From Planctomicrobium piriforme (GTDB taxonomy: Bacteria > Planctomycetota > Planctomycetia > Planctomycetales > Planctomycetaceae), in contig NZ_FOQD01000016.1 in assembly GCF_900113665.1 (NCBI RefSeq), positions 131,892 to 195,891 on the forward strand: a DNA stretch of 64,000 nucleotides, given 5' to 3'. Below are positions 9,363 through 17,294 of this stretch, piece by piece. The position numbers and the translations under genes are program-made. Position 1 is the stretch's first letter. Each line of letters starts with the position of its first letter. The notes under the pieces are model-generated. The model ran no database searches. It was not told the DNA's origin and saw only the letters and a list, made by a program, of their open reading frames with translations.

Positions 9363-9554
9363 TCACGCAGCCCGGCGCCGCGATTGTTGGGAATCTTCTG
9401 TTTGCACCGTCATGTCGAACTTCGGAGTCGCAGTTTGGCGATTCGCTGACCGGCTGTAAAAACTGAGCGTCAGGAGACCGTAAGATCCCAGCAGACCGAC
9501 TGCACATCCCAGCAGTGCGGTCTGATTGTCTGACAACTGTTGCAGCCAGGCCAT
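9363..9554 (-). CDS. Small single-TM protein
   Basis: A 63-residue product starts at ATG 9554 (MAWLQQLSDNQ), preceded by GGAAGGAA at a suitable distance. One hydrophobic helix covers about residues 16-38 (ALLGCAVGLLGSYGLLTLSF). A short Arg-rich tail follows. The upstream extension of the frame to 9752 is not needed. No family recognised. It is transcribed away from the SRP RNA gene. Confidence 0.5.
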   Translation of the reverse strand: MAWLQQLSDNQTALLGCAVGLLGSYGLLTLSFYSRSANRQTATPKFDMTVQTEDSQQSRRRAA

Positions 9555-9787
9555 CCTCGGTTCCTTCCGCCAAAATCCGCACTTCGGGCGCAGTCCGGTC
9601 CGTCTCGTCAATGTTTCGGTTGCCGCTCGGCCTCGGATCGACCCCAACTCCAGCCCCGACCGGAAGGAACGGCGAGACGCGCCACCCGCGCAGCTCAAGA
9701 AGGGGACAACGATTGCCCCCATTGAAACAAAGGTGCCGATTCTACCGGTCATTCGGCAATTGGGCTGTCCTTCTTGCGGTCCCTGCT

Positions 9788-9816
9788 TTGAAACCCGTCG
9801 CGGTTCTTCCTACACT
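9788..9816 (+). promoter_or_regulatory. Sigma-70-type promoter of the SRP RNA gene
   Basis: TTGAAA (9788-9793) and TACACT (9811-9816) are separated by 17 bp, with the predicted transcript start about seven bases later, just before the SRP RNA helix. The match to a housekeeping promoter is good. Confidence 0.65.
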
Positions 9817-9823
9817 GTTCCGT

Positions 9824-9955
9824 TCCGGGAGATGGAAAGCGATCTCCCGCACGGTGGGACCGTGCGAACCAGGTCAGGCGGGAAACCGAGCAGCCTTAAG
9901 CATCGCGTTACCAGGTGTGCCGGGAGATCGCTTTCTGTAGCCCGGATTCTTTTTT
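9824..9955 (+). ncRNA. ffs: Signal recognition particle 4.5S RNA
   Basis: The conserved SRP domain IV is directly visible: ACCAGGTCAGG at about 9879, a GGGAAACC apical segment with the GAAA tetraloop, AGCAGCC at about 9889-9895, and the returning strand with GTGTGCCGGGA at about 9915. A 15-bp perfect helix (GAAAGCGATCTCCCG at 9835-9849 with its complement at 9921-9935) closes the rod. A flanking CCGGG/CCCGG pairing and a T-rich stretch at 9947-9955 mark the ends. The RNA partners Ffh in co-translational targeting to the membrane. A good promoter precedes it. The exact 5' and 3' ends are estimates. Confidence 0.88.
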
Positions 9956-10106
9956 GCGCCCTGAGCGAAATTCCAAATCTCAAGCACCAAAAATCAAACA
10001 AACCTCAAAGACCAAATTCCAAAGGCCTGAATTCGCTGTCCGGTTTTGGAATTTGCGATTTGGAACTTGTTTGTGATTTGAGTTTTTAGAGCTTGGAATT
10101 TCCCGC
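9956..10106. repeat. AT-rich imperfect inverted repeat (family R, copy 1)
   Basis: Arms of about 55 bp (9968-10023 and 10043-10101) pair with interruptions, built from words such as AAATTCCAAA and TTGGAATTT. It lies between the end of the SRP RNA and the end of the LysM gene. Similar elements built from GAAATCCGAAGCACGAA words occur at 18901, 44821 and 60970. It may serve as a bidirectional terminator; I see no gene here. Confidence 0.6.
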
Positions 10107-10736
10107 TCAGTGCCGTGCTTCGGGCTGGCCCGCTACTTGAGAATAGGGCGGCAGCGTCTGGCCTGCTGGCTTCGCTTCTGCGGGAGTAGTTGCGGCTTCA
10201 GGCGGCTTCTCAGCGACGATTGCCGGTGCGACTTTGGGCGGAATCTTCAATTCCATTCCCACCTGCAAACGATCCGGACTGCCCAGCAGTTCCTGATTTG
10301 CTTCGTAGATCTCCAGGAACCGGGCACTGCTCCCCAGGAATTTGCTGGCGAGACCTGAGAGAGTATCACCCGGCAACACCCGATAGGTTTTGACCTGAGC
10401 TTCGGCGTTTGCCGCAGGGGCGACAGAAGCAGCCACCGCCACCGTCGGGGTTTCCACGACAGGCGGGCTGATGGGATTCGGGGGCGGAACCACCGGGCCG
10501 ACCGGCTGTTCGGCGGTGTTCGGCTCGTGTGTGACGACTTGCTGTGGGGCTGCGTCCGCGGGCTTTGGCTGATAGGCCCTGATTGGCAGGAAATCCAGAT
10601 CCGAGTCGGCGATCGGTTCAGGAACTTCCAATTTCGGCCATGCCGTCGGTTCTGGTTGACGCGGAAAACAGAACGCGACCGCAAAGCCGATCACTAACAT
10701 GCCCAAGGCCAGGCCGAGTTTTGCATCGTGCCGCAT
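10107..10736 (-). CDS. LysM-domain membrane-anchored protein
   Basis: The chosen start at ATG 10736 (MRHDAKLGLALGML) puts a single hydrophobic anchor at about residues 6-24. A Pro/Val-rich linker follows. A LysM domain at about residues 118-170 (YRVLPGDTLSGLASKFLGSS, then IYEANQELLGSPDRLQVGMELKIP) would bind peptidoglycan or other GlcNAc polymers. The product is 209 residues, Pro/Ala-rich at the C-terminus. The frame is open further upstream, but those residues look non-native. Likely an envelope protein facing the periplasm. Confidence 0.8.
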   Translation of the reverse strand: MRHDAKLGLALGMLVIGFAVAFCFPRQPEPTAWPKLEVPEPIADSDLDFLPIRAYQPKPADAAPQQVVTHEPNTAEQPVGPVVPPPNPISPPVVETPTVAVAASVAPAANAEAQVKTYRVLPGDTLSGLASKFLGSSARFLEIYEANQELLGSPDRLQVGMELKIPPKVAPAIVAEKPPEAATTPAEAKPAGQTLPPYSQVAGQPEARH

Positions 10737-10961
10737 GTGAGTGATTCTGTCACGTAAGTCAGCATTCGGTCCCGCGGAACGCAGCGCCCAGCAAGGAAAC
10801 GTCACACCCCTGATTTCGGCAGAATTCGCCGAACACAGTAGCCCTGGAGCCTCGAATGGAACGCAGAGTCGCAATTCCTGCCGGTGCGTTCCGATAAGAA
10901 CGGATGTTTTGGCTGTGCGGCGAAGAGCGGCCATTCACCCCGGAAGATCAAGAAACACTTG

Positions 10962-12149
10962 CTAACGCGTCGTGCTCTGATGACAGCTCTGACCATTGGC
11001 AAACTCAATCACAGTATCAATTGCCGTCTGCATCTGGTCACGGTCAATCTCATGGACATCGATCTTTGAACCGATCGCGGTCAGCATCGTCACCGTCAGC
11101 CGACCGCCCAGGTGCTGGCGGAATTCTTCCAGCCCTGCAAACAGCACGCTGGTGTCGAGCAACGCCGGATGAAACAGCGTCATCCCCAGATTCTGCAGAC
11201 AGTTTAATACCCGTTGAGCGTCCGCTGGCGGGAAGCCGTGGACGAGCGATGAATACACGGTGTCGATCGCCACGCCGATCGCCACCGCTTCGCCGTGTCG
11301 CAGCTCGAATTTGGTCATCGGCTCCAGCTTGTGGGCCGACCAGTGACCATAATCCAGCGGTCGAGCTTCCAATGCTTCGAACGGATCGCCGCCGCGGGTG
11401 ATGTGCTCCAGATGCAGTTCGGCAGAGCGACGAATGACCGCCCGAGCAGCAGCCGGTTCGCGATCGCGAATCTGCTCTGCCCAGTTTTCGATCCGGGCAA
11501 ATTCCCCGGCATCTTTGAGCAGGGCGACTTTCACCGCTTCCGAGAACCCGCAACGATAGTCGCGATCTGGCAGCGTCGAGAGCAGGGTGTCGTCGTTGAT
11601 GACGGCCCAGGGAACGGCAAACGTGCCGACCCAGTTCTTCTTCTCGAACAGGTTCACGCTGTTTTTGACGCCGACGCCCGAGTCGGCTTGTGCCAGCGTC
11701 GTGGTCGGCAGCCGGATGAGACGGATGCCGCGATGCGAAATCGCCGCCGCGAAACCGACCGCATCCAGCACTGCGCCGCCTCCAATGACGATGACATAAC
11801 TGCGACGGTCGAGATCGGCGGCGTTAATGCACTTCAGCATCCGTTCGAGGATGTGAATGTCATTCTTGACCGCTTCTCCCCCGGGGCAGATCTGCACATT
11901 GCCCGGCATCGACATCCGGTCGCGGTGCCGGTTCACGAACCCGCGAATCCGTGCGACGAGTTGCGGCTGGGCCTGTGCGACCTGATCGTCGACCCAGAAT
12001 TGCACGCGGGGCGCGGTCTCGCCGGATGCTTCGATGAGGTTCAGCAAAACCGCTTCATCCGCGCCGAACACATCGTGCGTGAACCGCAGCCGATGCCGAA
12101 ACGGGACGGAGAAGGTGATGTCGGTCGAATCGTGTTCTGGAGCGCTCAT
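10962..12149 (-). CDS. Sugar-phosphate cyclase, EboD-like (3-dehydroquinate synthase superfamily)
   Basis: The 395-residue product has the NAD-binding GGGAVLDAVG signature around residue 125 and LPTTTLAQADSGVGVKN, which is close to EboD proteins and differs from true AroB. Candidate metal ligands are the Glu in FSEAVK and the His residues in DYGHWSAHK and RHGEAVAIG. EboD belongs to a conserved gene set involved in export or biosynthesis of a small molecule in cyanobacteria and other bacteria; no other ebo genes are visible here. A TTG-initiated form from 12191 is possible, but ATG 12149 is more likely. A role as the shikimate-pathway synthase cannot be excluded. Confidence 0.75.
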   Translation of the reverse strand: MSAPEHDSTDITFSVPFRHRLRFTHDVFGADEAVLLNLIEASGETAPRVQFWVDDQVAQAQPQLVARIRGFVNRHRDRMSMPGNVQICPGGEAVKNDIHILERMLKCINAADLDRRSYVIVIGGGAVLDAVGFAAAISHRGIRLIRLPTTTLAQADSGVGVKNSVNLFEKKNWVGTFAVPWAVINDDTLLSTLPDRDYRCGFSEAVKVALLKDAGEFARIENWAEQIRDREPAAARAVIRRSAELHLEHITRGGDPFEALEARPLDYGHWSAHKLEPMTKFELRHGEAVAIGVAIDTVYSSLVHGFPPADAQRVLNCLQNLGMTLFHPALLDTSVLFAGLEEFRQHLGGRLTVTMLTAIGSKIDVHEIDRDQMQTAIDTVIEFANGQSCHQSTTR

Positions 12150-12285
12150 TCGAATCGGCGGGCATTGTCTGGCGGCGGGACACTGGTCCAAAGGCCGATG
12201 GCCTTCAGAGCAAACAGATCAACGGTCGCTATTCAGTGTGCGTCAATCGCAGACCGAATTCAATGCCGCGGGGCGTAGAGATGCA

Positions 12286-12365
12286 ATTGTCCCGGACGCC
12301 GAACCATCCCTGCTCGGAAAATCGGCACTCAATATTCCAACGAGAAGCCGAGCGTCCGGGACAAT
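12286..12365. repeat. 80-nt hairpin module, copy 1
   Basis: Perfect 14-bp arms, ATTGTCCCGGACGC and its complement, enclose 52 bases that include CATCCCTGCTC and GAAAATCGG. A second copy of identical length starts 102 bases later. Confidence 0.75.
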
Positions 12366-12387
12366 TCCCAAGGGCGACGCTTTTTTT

Positions 12388-12467
12388 ATTGTCCCGGACG
12401 CTGAATCATCCCTGCTCCGAAAATCGGTCCTCAGCATTTCAGGTGACAACAGAGCGTCCGGGACAAT
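12388..12467. repeat. 80-nt hairpin module, copy 2
   Basis: The same 14-bp arms flank a related 52-base interior (CATCCCTGCTCCGAAAATCGG). It ends six bases before the stop codon of the oxidoreductase gene (12473), so the transcript of that gene would run straight into it. A T-run (12381-12387) separates the two modules. It could act as a terminator or mRNA-stabilising structure. Confidence 0.75.
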
Positions 12468-12472
12468 CACTG

Positions 12473-13786
12473 TCACCCGACTTCGAATCCGGCCCGCTGT
12501 TCGCGCTTCAGCAGGGCATTGGCCTGGGCGTCGCCGGGGAATTCTTCCTGCACCGGATCCCATTTCACCTGTCGACCGAGCTTCATCGAAATGTTGCCCA
12601 GGTGGCAGACGGAAATGCTGCGGTGCTGTCCCTGCACATCGGAAATCGTCTGGCGTCGGGATTGGACGCAGTCGAAGAAATTCCCCATGTGATTGATGAT
12701 GGCATCCAGCTTGCCTGCACGTTCCGGGCGATCGTGATTGTCGTAATCGTAGACGTTGAACTGCTCGCGGCTGAGCGGGCGGGTGGCGAGGTCTTCGACC
12801 GGTTTCCCCTGAATGTTCTCGCGGTTCACAAACACGCGGCCGTCGGTCCCGGTGAACATGATGCCGTTGCGGCCATGGTCGGCGACGGTCAGTTCCACGC
12901 CGTTGCCAAACTTGTAACGGGCGGAAAAGTCGATCGGCACGTTGTAACCGTCGGTGACGTTCGGATAGGTCGCGACCCCTTCGATTTCGACCGGGTCATC
13001 GTTGATGGCCCAACGGGCGATATCGACATGGTGAGCGCCCCAGTCGGTCATCTGGCCGCCTGAGTATTCCTGCCACCAGCGGAATGTGTAATGGCAACGT
13101 TCCTGGATGTAGGGAACGTCCGGCGTCTGCCCTTGCCACAAGTTCCAGTTCAGGTTTTTCGGGACTGGGGTTTTCTCGAAGGGCCCGCCTACCACGTCTT
13201 TGCCGAGGACCACTTCCACCTGTTGCAACTCGCCGAGCCGTCCCTGACGGACCAGTTCGACCGCGAGGCGAAACCGGTGATCGCTGCGTTGCCAGGAACC
13301 CACTTGCACGACGCGACCGGTCTCCTGCACCGCTTTGGTGATGTGCTTTCCTTCATCGATCGTGAGCGTGAGCGGCTTCTCACAATAAACGTCTTTACCT
13401 GCGAGACAGGCGTCGATCAGCATTTTGGCGTGCCAGTGATCCGGCGTGCCGATCAGCACGACATCGACGTCCTTCCTTTTGAGTAGATCGCGATAGTCTT
13501 CGAAGATCTGCGGCGTGCTGCCAAAGCTCGCCCGAGCCTGTTCACGCACATGCCGGTCGACGTCGCAGACGGCCACGATATCGCCGTATTCCCTGGCCTT
13601 CTCAGTAATCACTGTTCCCTGATACCGCAGGCCAATGGCTCCCACACCGAGCCGAGAGTTCGGAGAGCGGGGCTTGTCTTCGCTGCGGGCGGTATTCACG
13701 AACAGAGCCGGCGCCAGCGATGTTGCTACGCCTAGCCCAGCGGATGTTTGCAGGAACGAACGTCGAGACCGGGACATCTTTGGCAT
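12473..13786 (-). CDS. Tat-exported Gfo/Idh/MocA-family oxidoreductase
   Basis: The 437-residue protein opens with a twin-arginine signal (SRSRRSFLQTSAGLGVA). The Rossmann N-terminal half follows, with GVGAIGLRYQG in place of the usual GxGxxG, and DVVLIGTPDHWHAK and the catalytic-type EKPLTLT motif near residue 135. The C-terminal alpha/beta domain binds substrate (GGQMTDWGAHHVDIARWA). Such enzymes use NAD(P) on sugars, inositols or related polyols. Exported members are abundant in planctomycetes, usually with unknown substrates. It stands alone, and its 3' end abuts the hairpin modules. A second family member lies at 52227. Confidence 0.88.
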   Translation of the reverse strand: MPKMSRSRRSFLQTSAGLGVATSLAPALFVNTARSEDKPRSPNSRLGVGAIGLRYQGTVITEKAREYGDIVAVCDVDRHVREQARASFGSTPQIFEDYRDLLKRKDVDVVLIGTPDHWHAKMLIDACLAGKDVYCEKPLTLTIDEGKHITKAVQETGRVVQVGSWQRSDHRFRLAVELVRQGRLGELQQVEVVLGKDVVGGPFEKTPVPKNLNWNLWQGQTPDVPYIQERCHYTFRWWQEYSGGQMTDWGAHHVDIARWAINDDPVEIEGVATYPNVTDGYNVPIDFSARYKFGNGVELTVADHGRNGIMFTGTDGRVFVNRENIQGKPVEDLATRPLSREQFNVYDYDNHDRPERAGKLDAIINHMGNFFDCVQSRRQTISDVQGQHRSISVCHLGNISMKLGRQVKWDPVQEEFPGDAQANALLKREQRAGFEVG

Positions 13787-13971
13787 ACGAGCATCCTGAT
13801 GCGTGACGATATTTCGAAATCAAATTTCCAGATACAATCATGCGCAAGTTGATGCGTCTTGTAAAGCAATTCCTCCAAACCGACCGGAAAATCCGGTTTG
13901 ATCGACACCGTACAGCGCTGGAGGCTAGACTTCCCCGACAGGAGACTTTCACGCCTTTAGAAGCGACAACC

Positions 13972-14226
13972 ATGGCTGGTTACAACACATACGACCCGCG
14001 ACTCGAATCGCTTGTCGTCGAAACTCGAACGGCGTGGGAGCCGGAATTTTCGGGCGTTTCGCCTGAAGAAAAACGCTCGGTCGCCAAAGAACTGCAAAGT
14101 CATCCCGCTCTCGCGACGAAGATCGCGTACGAACGAACTCACACCGGCTTCATCCGGCACCTCACCGTCACCGCCGCCGATCTGGCACGGCTCGGACGGA
14201 ATGCTGTTACCGGCGCGCTAACATGA
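13972..14226 (+). CDS. Small hypothetical protein coupled to the esterase gene
   Basis: An 84-residue, mostly helical and soluble product starts at ATG 13972 (MAGYNTYDPR). Its TGA overlaps the next gene's ATG (ATGA at 14223), so translation is probably coupled. No motif is recognised. The frame is also open upstream from 13840, but that part reads as non-coding. Its conservation next to the esterase would be the best test of reality. Confidence 0.5.
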   Translation: MAGYNTYDPRLESLVVETRTAWEPEFSGVSPEEKRSVAKELQSHPALATKIAYERTHTGFIRHLTVTAADLARLGRNAVTGALT

Positions 14227-16559
14227 CGGGGCTACCGCTGCGACACGTCGCTGTCGCCCTCCTCGCCATCGTCTGTTGGCTCAGTTCGGTCCGCAATGCC
14301 GTCGCGGAGACCATCGACTGCGCAGGTCTTCCCCCCGGATTTCAACTGCGAACGATCACGGACGAATCCGGCACGCACCGCTACGCCCTCTTCCTCCCCC
14401 GGAACTACACGCCTGACAAGAAATGGCCTGTCGTGCTGTTTCTGCATGGAGCAGGCGAGAAAGGGACAGACGGTCTGATGCCCCTGTCCGGGACGTTCGC
14501 CGTCGCTCTTGAGAAATGGCCGGACGCTCCTTTCATCGCCGTCTTTCCGCAATGCGAAGATGTGACCGGACGCTCGCTGACGGGCTGGCTCGCGGCGAAT
14601 CCCGATGGACAACGGGCGATGCAGGTGTTGCGCGGCGTCGAGCAGGAGTTCTCCGTCGACCCCAATCATCGTGTCCTCGTCGGGTGGTCGATGGGGGGCT
14701 ACGGCGCCTGGTATCTGGCGGCCGCTCACCCGAAACACTGGTCCGCGGTGCTGACGCTCGCCGGCGGAGCGGTCCCCGGCACGATCGATCTCAAGGAGCT
14801 CGCCGCGGCACGGACTCCCGTCTGGGCCATCAGCGGGAAAGATGATCCATTGGTCTCGTACAGAGCCTCACAGGAGTTGATTGCACAACTCAATCAACTT
14901 GGCGGGCGGGGAACCTATACCCTGTTGGATCCCGCCGGTCATAACATCTGCCCCGAGGTCTTTGCCTCCCGTCAGACGTTCGATTGGTTGCTGCAGCCAG
15001 ACTCCATCCAGCCGGACTCAATTTCCTTCCAGCATCTCACTCCCCTCCCCATCCGGACGAAGTTTTTTCGACAATGTCAGGTGCAAGCCCGACGCATCCC
15101 CGACGTGCTTGGCATCCGGCTTGGGAACGAAGCCCTGGCCGATCTCGCTCCGGAACTGCCGACGATCATTCCGCGCGAGTCATTGGAAGGCCGCTTGCCT
15201 GATATTCGGAAACAACTGGGCTCTGCCAACGATCCCTGGAACGTCGTCCTCGCGGACGTCACCTATCGCTGCACGGTCGAAAAATGCTGGCTACATGCCA
15301 TTTCCGGGGGACGCCTGGGAGTGGAGTTCCAGTTTCAACCGCTGGAACTGTCAATCGGTCAGACGACGCTCGAGAGCGCAAAGCACTCGGCAAAAGCGGG
15401 GCGCGTCAGCGTGAAGATCGGACTGAGAAAGCCAGCCGTTCTCAAGCTGGAAGTTCAGCCGGCGATGGTCGACGGGCGTCTGGATCTGAAGTTACTTCGC
15501 AAGTCGTTCCAATTTGATGACGGCAATTGGTACATCTCCCCGCCTGAGGAAATTGAAGTCCGCTCGCCGGTCTTCACCAGCGACCAGATGACGACCGGTC
15601 TCATCGGCAGCCTGTACGGCAGCCGCCAGCAGATCATTGATGAAGTCCTGATGGTCGTTCCCCGACTGCTCGAAACGGTCGAACAACAGATGACCGCGCG
15701 GCCTGCCCCCGAACTCGCACGGGTGCTGTCGCCACTGCCGGTGCTGATTCCCGAAATCGAAGTCGGTCCGTCACACATCTCGACTGACGCTCACGGAGTC
15801 TCACTGATTTGCGATGTGTTCGCACTCTCCCGCACATCGGATGCCCCGCTGCCCGTCCAGCATCCGCTCGACCTCAACAGCCTGACTCAGTGCGATGATC
15901 TGCAAATGCAGGTCGCACTCGAAACGATCACACGGCTCTCCACCGTCAGCGTCGAACAGAACGCGGCTCAGGTGAACGTACTCGATATTTCAGACGAGAA
16001 GTTTGCCGTCCTGGCCGACCCGATGCGGATGCAACAGGTGCTGCCCGAACTCGACGGCACACAAACCGGCAGACTGCGAACCGTGTTGCGGCTGTTGAGT
16101 CCTCTGGTGCTGGCGACAACAACCAAGAGCAGCGAAGTCGCCGACATGGAGTTTCGACTCTCCGCCGAGAAGGTTGCTCTCGACTTCTATGATGAACGGG
16201 CTTCGGGACCAGCACGGCCGATTGGACGAGTCGTTTTCTCGCTGGCACAACCGATTACTTTGAGACAGTCTCAAGCCGACCAGCAGATCAACGTCACCTG
16301 GCAGGATCGCTGCGACGTTGTCTTTCTCTCCGGCGAAGCACTCGCGGGCAGCGCGGTTCCCAAAGTGAACGGCCCTGAATTCGAAACCATGTTTCGCGCC
16401 GCCTGGCTCAGTTGGGGGGCCGAACATGGCTCGCAGGCGATGTCGACAGAAGTCAGCCAGATCGGCAACATGCGCATTCGCTTGAAGCGGCTGGAATCGG
16501 CCGACGGCGATCTGCGGTTCGAACTCGATACGGTCTCAGGCCGGGACGGCGGCGGTTGA
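14223..16559 (+). CDS. Secreted alpha/beta-hydrolase esterase with large unknown C-terminal region
   Basis: The 778-residue protein has a signal peptide (about 1-28). An esterase domain of the PHB-depolymerase/feruloyl-esterase type follows (about 30-265): oxyanion loop FLHGAGEKG, nucleophile elbow GWSMGG, probable acid in SGKDDPLV and catalytic His in PAGHNICPEV. About 500 further residues (280-778) form a beta-rich region with no domain I recognise. It probably cleaves esters on polysaccharides or polyesters outside the cytoplasm. The ATGA overlap with the 84-residue ORF upstream suggests a two-gene unit. Confidence 0.8.
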   Translation: MTGLPLRHVAVALLAIVCWLSSVRNAVAETIDCAGLPPGFQLRTITDESGTHRYALFLPRNYTPDKKWPVVLFLHGAGEKGTDGLMPLSGTFAVALEKWPDAPFIAVFPQCEDVTGRSLTGWLAANPDGQRAMQVLRGVEQEFSVDPNHRVLVGWSMGGYGAWYLAAAHPKHWSAVLTLAGGAVPGTIDLKELAAARTPVWAISGKDDPLVSYRASQELIAQLNQLGGRGTYTLLDPAGHNICPEVFASRQTFDWLLQPDSIQPDSISFQHLTPLPIRTKFFRQCQVQARRIPDVLGIRLGNEALADLAPELPTIIPRESLEGRLPDIRKQLGSANDPWNVVLADVTYRCTVEKCWLHAISGGRLGVEFQFQPLELSIGQTTLESAKHSAKAGRVSVKIGLRKPAVLKLEVQPAMVDGRLDLKLLRKSFQFDDGNWYISPPEEIEVRSPVFTSDQMTTGLIGSLYGSRQQIIDEVLMVVPRLLETVEQQMTARPAPELARVLSPLPVLIPEIEVGPSHISTDAHGVSLICDVFALSRTSDAPLPVQHPLDLNSLTQCDDLQMQVALETITRLSTVSVEQNAAQVNVLDISDEKFAVLADPMRMQQVLPELDGTQTGRLRTVLRLLSPLVLATTTKSSEVADMEFRLSAEKVALDFYDERASGPARPIGRVVFSLAQPITLRQSQADQQINVTWQDRCDVVFLSGEALAGSAVPKVNGPEFETMFRAAWLSWGAEHGSQAMSTEVSQIGNMRIRLKRLESADGDLRFELDTVSGRDGGG

Positions 16560-16712
16560 GGTCGTGCCTGATCTGCACGCCGCAACGTCTGTGCCGGGTG
16601 TTTGGGTAAAAGAAACGGGGGCGAAGTTCGACTTTGCCGTGTGTCGAAGTTGTATGCACACACGGTCGTGTCTGACACGCAATTTCGTTCCCACCCCAGC
16701 ATTGAGGCTCCG

Positions 16713-16898
16713 ATGAAACGCTACATTCTGATTGCACTGACCGCACTCGCCCTGATGTCCCTGGCTCCGACTGTTCAGGCTGCCGGCCGCAGCACAGCCA
16801 GCGTCAATCGCGCCGAGCGGAATGGGGTGTTCGCCCGGATGATGGAACTGGAACGTCGAAAAAACGCCGCGATCCGCCGCGCCCTCGGCTGGGAATAA
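16713..16898 (+). CDS. Small secreted basic protein
   Basis: A 61-residue product starts at ATG 16713, six bases after GAGG. Residues 1-23 form a clean signal peptide (MKRYILIALTALALMSLAPT, then VQA). The mature part of about 38 residues is Arg/Ala-rich and helical (NRAERNGVFARMMELERRKN). Similar tiny secreted peptides are frequent in planctomycetes and their role is unknown. A structured spacer and a terminator-like hairpin follow. Confidence 0.65.
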   Translation: MKRYILIALTALALMSLAPTVQAAGRSTASVNRAERNGVFARMMELERRKNAAIRRALGWE

Positions 16899-17279
16899 TC
16901 CCGGTCCCGGGGGATTGAGGCGGCGTAGGATTACTGATCGATCCTGAGATCGAGTTCCGCCGCCGGTCGATTCCCCTCAAGAAACACTCAAGTCCCGCGA
17001 CGGTCCGCCTGCCGTCATGGTCCACCGGCTTTCGACGCCCGCCCTCACCAGGACGGGCGTTTTTCTTTTCCGGCACCGAGGTCCCGGACAATCGGACTGT
17101 TCCGCAGGAATCTCCCCGTCTGGGAAAGATTTTCAGGTCGCGGCGACGTGTCCAACAGTGACGGGAGGCCTGCGCAGACAGGGGAAAAACCGGGTCGGCA
17201 CAGGGGGTCCGGTGGTAATCCGACCCGGTCACGATAAGATACTGGTGTCCCCACCGATCGCTTCGTCCCTCCCACGTCA
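16899..17279. other. Structured intergenic spacer upstream of purF-like gene
   Basis: No convincing gene is present. GGCGGCG (about 16919) can pair with CGCCGCC (about 16958), with GGGGA/TCCCC outside, making a compact stem with an inner AGGAT/ATCCT hairpin. This is followed by the terminator-like hairpin near 17050. Further on, a 9-bp perfect stem CCGGGTCGG (17190-17198) with CCGACCCGG (17220-17228) encloses 21 bases, just upstream of the purF-like gene. Confidence 0.4.
17034..17072 (+). terminator. Rho-independent terminator
   Basis: The stem CGCCCG...CGGGCG, with loop CCCTCACCAGGA, is followed by TTTTTCTTTT. It would end the transcript from the small secreted protein gene and its structured 3' region. 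Confidence 0.65.
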
Positions 17280-17294
17280 TTGGATGACCCTTTG

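Noticed and set aside
11295..12278. 327-codon open frame on the plus strand
   Set aside because: Antisense to the EboD-like gene; no motif.
12270..12475. CRISPR-like repeat arrangement
   Set aside because: Only two units, each an inverted repeat of 80 nt, with no unique regular spacers and no cas genes.
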